From: Fusibacter bizertensis
GTDB taxonomy: Bacteria > Bacillota > Clostridia > Peptostreptococcales > Acidaminobacteraceae
Direction: 5' to 3'
Length of the DNA stretch: 64,000 bases
Assembly: GCF_029914245.1 (NCBI RefSeq)
Contig: NZ_JARYZI010000009.1
Location: 1 to 64,000, forward strand
Shown: positions 26,733-35,730 of the stretch, one piece after another
Position numbering within the stretch: the first letter of the stretch is position 1
Layout of the letters: every line of letters begins with the position of its first letter
The notes under the pieces: model-generated
Told to the model about the DNA's origin: nothing
What the model saw: only the letters and a program-made list of their open reading frames with translations
The model's database searches: none
Made by a program: the position numbers and the translations under genes

Positions 26733-27393
26733 GGCGCACCTCGATAAGTCGCCCAGCCTTCATGGTAAGAAGTGTATCAGCATACTCCCATGTTTGCTCA
26801 CTATGTGAAGCGATAATGATCGTTTTATGAAGCGCCTTTAATTTGACAAATTGATCTAATACCAGCTGCTCATTTTCAAGATCTAAGTTTGCAGTAGGCT
26901 CATCCGCTAATATGTATTTGGGCTCATTGGCAAGCGCTCTTGCAATAGAAACGCGCTGTTTTTCTCCCCCTGATAGTTGGCTGGGATAATGCCCTAAACG
27001 ATCGGTTAGCCCCATAAGATTAAGTAGTTCATGTGCACGTTCTTTAGTATCTTTAAGTGTATACTTTGGATTAATTAGCAATGGGACCATGACATTTTCA
27101 AGTGCTGTATAGGCAGGATTTAACTGAAAATCTTGAAATACAAAACCAAGCATTTCTCGCCTATGATGCGATTTTTCCTTATGTGATGACGCTATTGATA
27201 AACCTTCAAGGTTTATCGTCCCTTCAGTGGGGGTATCCAAGTAGCCGATGAGACCCAGCAAAGTCGATTTGCCCGAACCTGAAACACCTCTGATTACATA
27301 GATGTGACCTTCTTCTGCTTCAAATTGAAATGAAAAATCACTTACTGCTGTTACATTTCCGAAACTCTTAGTGACATTATTGACTGATATCAT
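26722..27393 (-). CDS. ABC exporter ATPase (LolD/MacB type)
   Basis: A 223-residue ABC ATPase. Walker A is GVSGSGKST near residue 38, the Q-loop is FVFQDFQLN, the signature is LSGGEKQRVSIARAL and Walker B is YILADEPTANLD, followed by the switch His in IIASHSEQ. AAGGAGG precedes the ATG. It overlaps the first permease gene by 11 bases, so the three genes form one operon and one transporter. Confidence 0.9.
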   Translation of the reverse strand: MISVNNVTKSFGNVTAVSDFSFQFEAEEGHIYVIRGVSGSGKSTLLGLIGYLDTPTEGTINLEGLSIASSHKEKSHHRREMLGFVFQDFQLNPAYTALENVMVPLLINPKYTLKDTKERAHELLNLMGLTDRLGHYPSQLSGGEKQRVSIARALANEPKYILADEPTANLDLENEQLVLDQFVKLKALHKTIIIASHSEQTWEYADTLLTMKAGRLIEVRHVK

Positions 27394-27524
27394 GATGCCT
27401 CCTTTTTGATGCCTTTCTTAAGTGAGATTGACTATTCATTTAGTTTACTGCTAATAAAACTTACTTTTCAAAGTAATTGTACTTCAATTTTTCAATACTT
27501 TGTATTATATAAAAAATATATTCG

Positions 27525-28124
27525 CTATTTTTTTCCCCGTTCCCAAGAATATAACATTACTCCTTTTGTTTCTGTTAAAACCCATTCATCATTCTCGTTT
27601 TTTCTAAAGATATTTGTTCTATAGAAACCAGAAGCATAATTAGTAATCGTTTCATTACTTTTTTCCTCAATTATGAGCTCTATTTTATCTAAATAGGAAT
27701 ATTCTTCCTTATACTTACTCTCCTTTAAATATGCCCTTTCAATAATTACGCCTTCATCGTAGATTGTAGGTATATACACTTCATATTCACCTTTATCAAA
27801 AAGAATAATTCCATTAGGATCCTTTACTTCTTTGCCGTTAGAATCAGTAACTACAAGACTTTCATAAATATCATTTTTTATTAAATCGTTCATATATGTG
27901 AACTTATATATATTAAAAAATTCTTCTCTCGAAGGTATTTCTACTCTGGGTTTAGTCACAAATTTAGAGTCTGTCATAGCTTTTATAGGTTCCCAAGTTT
28001 TTTCTAATATAATCATTGCTTCATCTAGATCGAAATCATTTTCAATGACTTCATAAGGTTCTATGTTCTTAGCGCATCCTCCTAGGAAAAATAATACAAT
28101 AAATAAAATTAGTAATTTTTTCAT
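27525..28124 (-). CDS. lipoprotein, unknown function
   Basis: About 199 residues. The N-terminus KKLLILFIVLFFLGGCAKN is a type II signal peptide with lipobox LGGC, so the protein is anchored on the outer face of the membrane. No domain is recognised in the mature part. GAGGAGGG stands just before ATG 28124. The left inverted repeat of the insertion sequence begins only 23 bases upstream, so the original promoter has been displaced and any expression now depends on the element's end. Confidence 0.7.
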   Translation of the reverse strand: MKKLLILFIVLFFLGGCAKNIEPYEVIENDFDLDEAMIILEKTWEPIKAMTDSKFVTKPRVEIPSREEFFNIYKFTYMNDLIKNDIYESLVVTDSNGKEVKDPNGIILFDKGEYEVYIPTIYDEGVIIERAYLKESKYKEEYSYLDKIELIIEEKSNETITNYASGFYRTNIFRKNENDEWVLTETKGVMLYSWERGKK

Positions 28125-28146
28125 ATTCCCTCCTCTATAAATCAAG

Positions 28147-29847
28147 CGTATTGTCAACTAAACTTACTTAGTTTAGCCTTACAACCTTTGTTTTTCGAGG
28201 TTTCACAAAAAAATATAGTGACCCCCCATTTTTTAAGTATAATTGATTCACCACAAACCATTATCCTGCCAAAAAAGAAAGGAGTCACTATGGTGTCAAT
28301 TATACGCTATTTACTCGTTTTAAATCAATCTTTGTTAGCTCAAATCCAATATCTTTTGAAATTTATTGCTTCAAACATCAACCTTTACAAAGATGAAGAA
28401 CTCCCGAATTACCCTTACAAGAAGCTTGTTGTGGACAAACCACCAATAATCAAAGAGGTTAAGCTTCTTAACTACAAGGAATTGCTTAAAGAACATCTGA
28501 TGTCCACTGGCAAGGAAATCAAACCAGTTGCCCTTCGAAAAGATTCTTCAATTCCCAAAGATGCTGTTTGTAGTCGTTGTGGTGCACCTCATCAGTATCT
28601 TTATGATAACAATGGTGGTCGTGATCAGCTCCTTTGCAAAGTTTGTAAGAATACATTTGATAAAAATACCAAACAGTTCAAGGTCTCGCGTATTCACTGC
28701 CCTTATTGTGGCAGACAGGTTGATCTTAAACACTCCAGATCAACTTTTAATGTCCATGATTGTCGCAACAAACAATGTTCTTTCAGGCACAATGCTTATG
28801 CAAAACTGACGGCTTCAGAAAAAGAAGACTGTGAGCTTCATCCGGAAAAATACCGACTTAGATACACTTATCGCGAGTTCAAGACTGACTTTTTCAAGAT
28901 GGATATTTACTCGCTACCTAAAAATGCGCATACACTTCAGTTCAGAAAATTCTCACCGCATGTCATGGGACTCTGTCTCACTTATCTCGTCAACTGTAAT
29001 CTTTCAACACGTGTTACGGCTAGAGTGCTTCGTGAAGTCCATGGCGTTTCTATTTCTCATGCTCACGTGGCCAACATGGCTAAAACCGCTGCTATTATTG
29101 TTAAGCCTTTCGTCGATAATTTAGGCTACAAGCCTACCGATTCTCTTGTTGCTGATGAGACATATATCAAAACCAAGGGCAAGCTTCATTACATCTGGTT
29201 TGTACTTGATGCGGTTAAAAAATCAATTCTTGGATACAAAATCTCTTCCAAAGGAGACCTCGAACCTTGCATGCTTGCCCTTCGAATGGCCTTTGATAAG
29301 TTCAAACCTTTCATCCAAGACAAAATCCAGCTCGTTGCAGACGGCTATCCCGTCTACAATCTTGCACATTTACTCTTTTCAATGAATCAAATGCCTTTTA
29401 AGCTGATAAAAGTAATTGGCCTTACAAATGATGATCCTGTTTCCACTGAACATCGTTTTCTTAAGCAGATCGTTGAACGATTTAACAGGACTTACAAAGC
29501 GTCCTATCGAATCACCCTTGGCTTTAAGTCTGATGAAGGCTCAGATTTTATTTGTAGCCTTTTATAACTTCTTAAGACCGCACAGCGCCTTCACAAACTA
29601 TCTGCCTCTCAACATCATTCCTGAGGTTCAAAAGGCGCCTAACATGCCAGCCAAGTGGCAAATCCTTATCAAACTTGCACAACGACAACTCTTAGAATCT
29701 CAACTCAACTCTTAAATCTGCATTTCTGAGTTAACCAAGGGTGAAATCTGCATTCATCCATAATCAAATGGTCTTAATCAACCTTTGACTCACAAGAAAA
29801 CGTTGATTTTTTTTAAAACCTTTTTTCATAGGTTATTTGACACTACC
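28147..29847 (+). mobile_element. IS6/IS240-like insertion sequence with broken transposase
   Basis: About 1.7 kb. Imperfect terminal inverted repeats match at 14 of 18 positions: CGTATTGTCAACTAAACT at 28147-28164 and the complement of 29830-29847. The only gene is a plus-strand transposase with a frameshift. I found no convincing target duplication in the flanks. It sits directly upstream of the lipoprotein gene. Confidence 0.75.
28290..29715 (+). pseudogene. DDE transposase (IS6/IS240-type), frameshifted
   Basis: Starts at ATG 28290 behind AAAGGAG. A zinc-ribbon-like N-terminus (CSRCGAPHQY, CKVC, CPYCGRQVD) precedes the DDE core: VADETYIKTKGKLHYIWFVLDA (first Asp), LVADGYPVYNL (second Asp), STEHRFLKQIVERFNRTYK (Glu). 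After GSDF the frame changes by one at about 29552-29557, so the C-terminal LFVAFYNFLRPHSAF and following residues are read in another frame to the stop at 29715. Related proteins read through this region with a few more residues, so a short deletion is likely. The enzyme is probably inactive. Confidence 0.8.
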
Positions 29848-29980
29848 TTATAAACATAATAATTTACGAAATATATTTCCATTATACCCCAAATAAAATT
29901 TTGTTTCATTAATTATCCAATTGTATAACGCACCCAATCTTATATATAAAACTTAATCCAGTTGACATGTTTCCACATAC

Positions 29981-30016
29981 AAAAATCCACTGAATGTCAT
30001 CTAAGCACTCAGTGGA
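29981..30016 (-). terminator. terminator behind the detached rlmD 3' end
   Basis: AATCCACTGA pairs with TCAGTGGATT around a loop and is followed by TTTTT on the minus strand. It lies 25 bases past the stop of the methyltransferase relic and no other gene uses it. Confidence 0.7.
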
Positions 30017-30040
30017 TTTATTCATTGATTTTACTACGTG

Positions 30041-30100
30041 TTAACGTCTTTCCAACTTAACCACACACTCCACATGCTCCGTCCAAGGAAACATATCAAC
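30041..30100 (-). pseudogene. detached 3' end of an rlmD/rumA-type methyltransferase gene
   Basis: The minus strand reads VDMFPWTEHVECVVKLERR and stop, preceded by an in-frame TAG. This is the C-terminus of a TrmA/RlmD-type RNA methyltransferase, and 26 bases of it (30073-30098) are identical to the intact gene at 33425-33450. The relic keeps its own terminator. It looks like the original end of the intact gene, separated by an insertion of about 3.35 kb. Confidence 0.7.
30073..30098. repeat. 26-bp direct repeat, copy 1 (att-like)
   Basis: Identical to 33425-33450 in the same orientation. It begins CATGCTCCGTCCAAGG. Bases beyond both ends differ. Confidence 0.7.
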
Positions 30101-30169
30101 CTATTTTATGCATAAATATTACGTCACTATTTTTATCACTTCAAGGGTGGTTGAAGGAGCCACTCTTAA

Positions 30170-31312
30170 TCAATCCTTATTGAACACATCAATATATCGC
30201 TTATAAATGAAAACTTTCTTGCGTGTACGATTATCCAAGTTGCTCAAGATACCTTCTTCGCAAAGCCTATCTAACAAGCGACCACTTGTTGCTACGCTTA
30301 TTTCCAATTTTTTTGTAGCTTCTTCGATATTGACTGTCGGTTTGTCAAACAAACCTTCATATATAATGAGAGCATTCTCACTCGTGCGCCCCATTGCATT
30401 AATTTTCTTCAGGTCTTCTTCGCGAATGGATGTAATGCTTCTTGCAATCTCCACTGCCTCCTGAGCTGTTTCGATAACCCCGGTTAAGAAAAATTTAATC
30501 CAGGTTTCATAATCACCCTTTGCATGGATGTTGAATAAGCATTCATAATAGGCATGTTGGTTTCGTTTTATAAACTTTGATAGATATAGCGTTGGTTTAT
30601 GCAAAATATCATTGGCTGCTAAATAGAACGCAATGAGTAGTCTGCCAACTCGTCCATTTCCATCTAAGAACGGATGGATCATTTCGAATTGACTGTGGAT
30701 TAAAGCCGCTTTTACAAGTGGAGACATCCGATCATTTTCATGCATGAATTTCTCAAAATTATCTAAGCAGCTATTCAATTGATCAATTGAAGGAGGGATA
30801 TAGCTTGCTGTACTGATTGAATATCCTCCAATCCAGTTTTGAGATTTTCTGAATTCCCCTGGCGTTTTGTTTTCTCCACGAACACCTTCCATGAGAATTC
30901 CATGAATTTCTCTAATCAATCTTAATGAGAGTGGTAGAGTTTCCAGTCTATCAAATCCATAACTTGTTGCTTTCACATAGTTCTCAATCTCTCTTACATC
31001 ATTGGGGACTTCATCTGACATACCTGCTTCTGCCTTAATCAAGTCAGAAAAGGTAGCTCTGGTGCCTTCTATCTGGGATGATAAAGTCGCTTCTTTTCTG
31101 GCATACATATAAACAAAGTAACTGGGTGAGATTAATGTGTCTGTGACTTCATCTAGTCTCCCAATATATCTATTGGCTTCTGAAATCAAATAAATCATTT
31201 CATCATCATATTGAATTGTTGGATTCTGCGGTGGCAATGGAGCAGGTATAAAACTTGAATACTCTGCGTTTCCATTACCAACTTTTATATTTCTACCAGC
31301 TCTATTTTCCAC
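30170..31312 (-). CDS. Fic-family AMP-transferase with N-terminal inhibitory motif
   Basis: About 380 residues. The Fic motif HPFLDGNGRVGR (near residue 213) is complete, so adenylyl transfer to target hydroxyls is likely. SSQIEGTR near residue 72 is the class II inhibitory helix (S/T-x-x-x-E-G) that blocks the active site in cis. A C-terminal winged-helix-like part (EATKKLEISVATSGRLLDRL) is common in this subgroup. I prefer GTG 31312, seven bases after GAGGAG; GTG 31327 has no site. It lies in the segment bounded by the 26-bp repeats. Confidence 0.88.
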   Translation of the reverse strand: MENRAGRNIKVGNGNAEYSSFIPAPLPPQNPTIQYDDEMIYLISEANRYIGRLDEVTDTLISPSYFVYMYARKEATLSSQIEGTRATFSDLIKAEAGMSDEVPNDVREIENYVKATSYGFDRLETLPLSLRLIREIHGILMEGVRGENKTPGEFRKSQNWIGGYSISTASYIPPSIDQLNSCLDNFEKFMHENDRMSPLVKAALIHSQFEMIHPFLDGNGRVGRLLIAFYLAANDILHKPTLYLSKFIKRNQHAYYECLFNIHAKGDYETWIKFFLTGVIETAQEAVEIARSITSIREEDLKKINAMGRTSENALIIYEGLFDKPTVNIEEATKKLEISVATSGRLLDRLCEEGILSNLDNRTRKKVFIYKRYIDVFNKD

Positions 31313-31343
31313 ATCACCACTCCTCACTTTTCACTATGAACTG

Positions 31344-31372
31344 ATTATACTTTATTTTAATTAGCATTTCAA
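31344..31372 (-). promoter_or_regulatory. promoter of the Fic gene
   Basis: TTGAAA (31367-31372) and TATAAT (31344-31349) are 17 bases apart on the minus strand, 32 bases upstream of the preferred start. Confidence 0.65.
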
Positions 31373-31480
31373 TGTCTAAAATGAAAACAAAGTATTTTAG
31401 TACTCACTTTATCCCATTATACGCAAACAGAGCGCCCCTCATATAGAGCACTCTTTTTGAATGAATACTTCTTTAATTAA

Positions 31481-31543
31481 TTAGCTTCGATTCCACAAAA
31501 AATTCTTAATCGCCTGTGCTGCTTCTGCATAAGTCAGATTTGA
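31481..31543 (-). pseudogene. relic of an SLH-domain C-terminus
   Basis: The minus strand reads SNLTYAEAAQAIKNFLWNRS and stop, with a stop directly upstream. LTYAEAAQAI resembles the last helix of an S-layer homology repeat. No more of the gene can be followed in any frame. The rest of 31350-31857 holds only a short open frame at 31699-31827 and an inverted repeat at 31431-31461. Confidence 0.4.
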
Positions 31544-31698
31544 TTACGACTTTGAAGCCGGTGCGACTTACACTCTTGAAAGCAACTTGAAATGAATCGA
31601 TCATAAGATGAACCTCTACCATTACTATTCAGACATCCAATATCTGAATCAAATCTGAATTGTTCTGGTAAGGTGGGCAAGACCTCTTCTTCTCTTTC

Positions 31699-31827
31699 TT
31701 ATGTTTCTGCCTTTCCAAATCCATGGACCACAATTATTCCTCTACCCCTTGATGAGAAATTTGGAACCAACATCATCAACTGCTCTAGTTCCTGAAGTTC
31801 TGAATCATTCATAAAATACTTTGACAT
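31699..31827 (-). CDS. possible 42-residue small protein
   Basis: An open frame on the minus strand from ATG to TAA. It begins MSKYFMNDSELQELEQLMM and ends IIVVHGFGKAET, with a helical acidic first half and a basic, Gly-rich centre (SSRGRG). The upstream region AAAAAG is a poor ribosome site. I do not recognise it with confidence. It lies between the Fic gene and the C39-like gene in the accessory segment and may be a relic. Confidence 0.3.
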   Translation of the reverse strand: MSKYFMNDSELQELEQLMMLVPNFSSRGRGIIVVHGFGKAET

Positions 31828-31857
31828 CTTTTTATTAATTATTATGAATTCTGAGTT

Positions 31858-32217
31858 CTACATTCTTTCAACAAGATTGATTTCCAAATAAGCAACTAAC
31901 TGACTATAATCATAATCGGAAAATACACCTTTTATGTTATCATAAAACACACTTTTGTAATAAAGCAAGAAATGTCCATGTTCACTTAGTATACAACACT
32001 CAGGCAATTCAACTTGTTTTCCTCTATTATATTTCATTTTCTCTGCACGATCGACTTGAAACAAATCCAATGCCTCAAATAATTTTCTTCCCGACATTTT
32101 CCCTTTACCACATTTTGTCGCTTTTACAACTTCTTCTACACTCATATTCATCAATAATGCGATGCAAGTCTGGCCACAAAGCCCCCTCAAATCTTGTGCT
32201 AATATCGCTGTATTCAT
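31858..32217 (-). CDS. C39-like cysteine-peptidase-fold protein
   Basis: About 119 residues. DLRGLCGQTCIALLMNMS near the N-terminus gives the Gln (oxyanion) and Cys of papain-like C39 peptidases, and EHGHFLLYYK gives the His; a following Asp is in YDNIKG. It is about the size of a bare C39 domain and has no signal or transporter part. Its ATG shares the A of the AraC gene's TGA (TGATG), with GGAGGTAG upstream in the end of that gene, so the two are coupled. Peptidase activity is likely from motifs but unproven. Confidence 0.65.
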   Translation of the reverse strand: MNTAILAQDLRGLCGQTCIALLMNMSVEEVVKATKCGKGKMSGRKLFEALDLFQVDRAEKMKYNRGKQVELPECCILSEHGHFLLYYKSVFYDNIKGVFSDYDYSQLVAYLEINLVERM

Positions 32218-33086
32218 CAATCTACCTCCACAGCTATCCATAATTCTTGACGATTCTCTTGGAGATAACATTCAATGACTGGCAAATTTGCTAATTTATA
32301 CCCTGAATTAGGAAGCCACTCAGAATAAAATTCTCTATAGATATCTTGGACGGCTTTGGGAAGTTCACCATCTGCATTAATTACTACCCAGGTTGCTGAT
32401 GGATAAGAAAATTCAGTCATTCCTTCAAGAACAGGCGCATGCTTACATTCAGGTACATCAACATGGCTCGTTACTGCAATTATATAATCCATTTCTTCTG
32501 AATTTCCCCATTTTCCTCCTACTGCAATCCCTAAAAATCCCGCAGGTCTGTAATCCGGAAAGTTCTCTATAAATCTTTTCATCGTCCCATCTTTCCAAGC
32601 ATTTTCCCATATACTTGGCACATCTTCGAACGCAGTTGATGTACTTATACTGTTTAGTATTCCCATCACTTTAAATGCAGGCCACTGTTCAACTTGATAG
32701 TTCATTTGATTTTCTCCTCTGATTGAAATTTGAAAGGAGAGTTTTGGACAAGATTTCAACTGAACTATTCCAGTTCTGACACTTGAAGGTAATACCCCAT
32801 GAAAATTTTTAAACGCCCTAGAAAAAGCATCTTGGGATTCATACCCGTACTTTAAAGCAATATCGATGATTCTATCCGAACTGTTTAACAAATCAAATGC
32901 CGCCATTGTTAAACGCCTGTATCTTATATATTCAGATAATGGCTTATCTGCAATATAAGAAAACATCCTTTGAAAATTATAAACTGAACACCCTGCGATT
33001 TTTGATATCAAATCATAGGATATTTCATCAGTAAGATTTTTCTCAATGTAGTTTATTACCTCGTTCAAATGCTTAACCCAATCCAT
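32217..33086 (-). CDS. AraC-family regulator with GyrI-like effector domain
   Basis: A 289-residue protein. Residues 1-105 hold two HTH motifs of the AraC type (SYDLISKIAGCSVYNFQRMFSYI, RIIDIALKYGYESQDAFSRAFKNFHG). The second half (about 130-289) is a GyrI-like/effector-binding domain that often binds drugs (WPAFKVMGI, GFLGIAVGG, WLPNSGY, IECYL). GAGTGAGAG precedes the ATG. It is cotranscribed with the C39-like gene, and lies in the segment bounded by the 26-bp repeats. Confidence 0.85.
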   Translation of the reverse strand: MDWVKHLNEVINYIEKNLTDEISYDLISKIAGCSVYNFQRMFSYIADKPLSEYIRYRRLTMAAFDLLNSSDRIIDIALKYGYESQDAFSRAFKNFHGVLPSSVRTGIVQLKSCPKLSFQISIRGENQMNYQVEQWPAFKVMGILNSISTSTAFEDVPSIWENAWKDGTMKRFIENFPDYRPAGFLGIAVGGKWGNSEEMDYIIAVTSHVDVPECKHAPVLEGMTEFSYPSATWVVINADGELPKAVQDIYREFYSEWLPNSGYKLANLPVIECYLQENRQELWIAVEVD

Positions 33087-33298
33087 TCTCTCACTCCCAG
33101 ATCAATCATATCTTGTTACTAATACGTTTACTCGACTTTCTGTGCCGCATTTTGTAGTAGAGTTTTCGTTACTTTCACATGTCAAATCTCAAATTTGATT
33201 TACATTTCAACATTTCTATAATTTCACGAATGTATGTCTATAATAACCTTAACTTCCCGAAATCCAATCATGTCATCTATATTTTTGCCCATTTTAAA

Positions 33299-33335
33299 GG
33301 GCCAAAAACGTCATTTTTTTGATGTTTTTTGGCCC
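33299..33335 (-). terminator. hairpin after the present rlmD 3' end
   Basis: GGGCCAAAAA and TTTTTTGGCCC arms with an AT-rich centre, about 40 bases past the stop. The following T-run on the minus strand is short (TTTAAAAT). Confidence 0.55.
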
Positions 33336-33374
33336 CAAAATCGGTTTAAAACCACTATATAATGTGGTCAAAAT

Positions 33375-34925
33375 CTACTTTTTCGTGTTCGAACCACTAC
33401 GCGTCATAAGAACTACCGCTTCAACATGCTCCGTCCAAGGAAACATATCATACGCATGCATCTCTTTAACCTTATACCCATTGTTCACAAGATACTTAAG
33501 ATCACGTGCCAAAGACTCAGGTCCACACGATACATAGACAACTGTTTTAGGTCCAAGCTTCACAAGTGAACTGAGGAAACGCTCGTCACTGCCTGAGCGT
33601 GGTGGATCCATGAACACGACATCTAGTGATTCGCCTGCTTCTTCAAGCTCAAGCATAAAGTCACTTGCATCTGCTTGGAAGAATCTCGCGTTGCTGATGT
33701 GGTTGTTTTTAGCGTTAAATATGGCGTCTTTTACGGCGTCTTTGTTGAGCTCTACGCCGATGACTTCGCCTGCTTTATGGCTTGCGATTAGGCCGATTGT
33801 ACCGATGCCACAGTAAGCGTCAAGCACGTTTTCTTTACCAGTAAGTCCAGCAAGTTCAATGGCTTTGTGATAAAGCTTTTCTGTTTGAACTGAGTTGATC
33901 TGGTAAAAAGACTTTGGTGAGAGTCTAAACACGGTATCACATAGTGTATCTTCTATATAACCTTTTCCGTAAAGGACAGTTTCATTTGGTCCAAGTACCA
34001 TGCTTGTGCGTCTGTTGTTGACGTTAAACACAACCGTCGTAATTTCTGGATGTTCTTTTACAAGTGCTTTTACAAAGTTGTTCTTCGATGGGAAGATCGG
34101 GCTGCCACCGATGATGACCACCATGATATCGCCACTCACATGACCTTTTCTGATCATTACATGTCTTAAGAAACCTGTATCATAATCTTCATTGTAAGGT
34201 GTCAACTTAAACGAAGGCATTAAGCTTTTTACAGTATCTATGATGGCATTGGCTTTTTCATCTTGTATCATGCAGTTTTTAATGGGAATTACTTTGTGTG
34301 TATGTTCTTCATAGATGCCTGAAATATATTTCCCATTTTTATCATATCCATAAGTAGCCAGTACTTTGTTACGGTAGTGCTTCGGTTTATCCATACCGAT
34401 GATCGGTGCAACTTTGCCAAATGGCTCAAGTAATTCACCAATTTTATGGTCTTTGTATTTCAGCTGGCCTTCATAAGTGAGGTGTTGTAATTGACAACCG
34501 CCACATTTTCCAAATACGCCGCACTTTGGCTCTGATGCAAACTGTTTTGCGATTCTTCTAATAACTGCGCTTTCAATTTCAAATTGACCCGGTTTCACAT
34601 ACTTGTTGCGCGGTGCGCTGTTTTGTGGTTTCTTATCCACTTTGCGTTCATGATAAAGCTTGGCTTTGCCATGTGAAGGTGTATCTGAAGAGGTAGATGA
34701 AGCGGGTTTAGCACTTCTTACATGCGATGGCTTAGCACTTTGCGGAGCCACTATTTCATCATCATAATCACTTTCATCATCCCATAGATCTTCATAGGCT
34801 TTGGGGATAAACTTCTTCTTTTTATCAAATGCCTCGTAAAATGGGCTGTTCTGTTTTTGTGATGGTTTTGGTTTCTTAGATTTTGATTTTGACGATGACT
34901 TTGGTGATGATTTTTTCTTATCCAT
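33375..34925 (-). CDS. rlmD: 23S rRNA (uracil-C5)-methyltransferase, RlmD/RlmCD type
   Basis: A 516-residue TrmA/RumA-family enzyme that methylates uridine in 23S rRNA using SAM. The iron-sulfur site is CGVFGKCGGCQLQHL (residues about 135-149, with a later Cys). The SAM fold has VLDAYCGIGTIGL, and the catalytic part has FMDPPRSG and VVYVSCGPESLARDL with the nucleophile Cys. The first 110 residues are Lys/Ser-rich and low in complexity, where most relatives carry a TRAM domain. The 3' end holds one copy of the 26-bp repeat; the last nine or so residues (after WTEHVEA) differ from the detached end at 30.0 kb. Confidence 0.9.
   Translation of the reverse strand: MDKKKSSPKSSSKSKSKKPKPSQKQNSPFYEAFDKKKKFIPKAYEDLWDDESDYDDEIVAPQSAKPSHVRSAKPASSTSSDTPSHGKAKLYHERKVDKKPQNSAPRNKYVKPGQFEIESAVIRRIAKQFASEPKCGVFGKCGGCQLQHLTYEGQLKYKDHKIGELLEPFGKVAPIIGMDKPKHYRNKVLATYGYDKNGKYISGIYEEHTHKVIPIKNCMIQDEKANAIIDTVKSLMPSFKLTPYNEDYDTGFLRHVMIRKGHVSGDIMVVIIGGSPIFPSKNNFVKALVKEHPEITTVVFNVNNRRTSMVLGPNETVLYGKGYIEDTLCDTVFRLSPKSFYQINSVQTEKLYHKAIELAGLTGKENVLDAYCGIGTIGLIASHKAGEVIGVELNKDAVKDAIFNAKNNHISNARFFQADASDFMLELEEAGESLDVVFMDPPRSGSDERFLSSLVKLGPKTVVYVSCGPESLARDLKYLVNNGYKVKEMHAYDMFPWTEHVEAVVLMTRSGSNTKK
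33425..33450. repeat. 26-bp direct repeat, copy 2 (att-like), inside rlmD
   Basis: Identical to 30073-30098. It codes for the YDMFPWTEH part of the methyltransferase, where both copies keep the same frame. Confidence 0.7.
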
Positions 34926-34991
34926 ATTGCACCCTTTTTCTATAAATTTATACGATTACGCGTGTGTCGCAATCTATTAATAATCTCGTTC

Positions 34992-35690
34992 TTAAATCAG
35001 TCCAACGATTTGTCTGAGTCTCGCCTTATCTAAGATGGTGATGCCGCCACGCTGTAGGGTGACGATGCCTTCTGAGGCGAAGTATTTGAGCATACGTGAG
35101 ACGACTTCTCTGGCTGAGCCGACGTATTTGGCGATTTGATCGTGTGTCATGTGGATTTCTAGGGAACCGTCTCTGGAGATCTCGTCCAGTAAAAAGCTCG
35201 CAAGGCGTTTGTCAAAACTCATAAAGAGGATTTGCTGCATCGCCCACATTACATCTGAGAACCTTGCCACGGCTTCTTTGTTGGTGAAGTTTTCTATATA
35301 TAAGTTGTTGGCTGCTAGGTCTGAGTAAACATCGGAGTTGATGATCAATAACTCACTGTCGAAATCCGCATCGATATGCACATCAAAAGTGATGTTGCTG
35401 AGCACACATGAAGATGATAAAACACAGACATCACCGGGTGTCAGTCTGTAAAGTGTCACTTCTCTGCCGTCCTCTGAAAGGATATAGGTTCTAAGGCCAC
35501 CAGTTTGAATGAGCAGTATACCGATACAGTCACTATCGCCACCGTGGATGCTTTCACCTTTTTTATATTTAACGGGGTAAGTATTATCTATAATCCGTGT
35601 TTTGTCATTTGATGAAAGGTCTTCCCAAAAGGTTAGTGACTTTTCCAGCTCTATTTCAAGTGCCTCTTTATTGATTTCATGTAAACTCAT
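34992..35690 (-). CDS. Crp/Fnr-family transcription regulator
   Basis: About 232 residues: a cNMP-type sensor barrel (residues 25-135) and a C-terminal HTH_Crp with HDQIAKYVGSAREVVSRMLKYFASEGIVTLQRGGI. The recognition helix SAREVVSRML has the E-x-x-S-R pattern. There is no N-terminal Cys cluster. I chose ATG 35690 behind TGGAG. It lies downstream of the ferredoxin gene, separated by a terminator. Regulators of this kind often control redox genes such as the neighbouring ferredoxin. Confidence 0.85.
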   Translation of the reverse strand: MSLHEINKEALEIELEKSLTFWEDLSSNDKTRIIDNTYPVKYKKGESIHGGDSDCIGILLIQTGGLRTYILSEDGREVTLYRLTPGDVCVLSSSCVLSNITFDVHIDADFDSELLIINSDVYSDLAANNLYIENFTNKEAVARFSDVMWAMQQILFMSFDKRLASFLLDEISRDGSLEIHMTHDQIAKYVGSAREVVSRMLKYFASEGIVTLQRGGITILDKARLRQIVGLI

Positions 35691-35730
35691 AACCCAACTC
35701 CAGTTCATTTAAAATGTACCTTTTGCAAAG

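Noticed and set aside
28134-28146. TATAAA on the left and right flanks of the insertion sequence as a target duplication
   Set aside because: The copies are at different distances from the two ends and too AT-rich to be meaningful.
31431-31461. Inverted repeat with CTCTTTTT tail on the plus strand as a terminator
   Set aside because: No plus-strand gene lies upstream and the stem has mismatches; role unclear.
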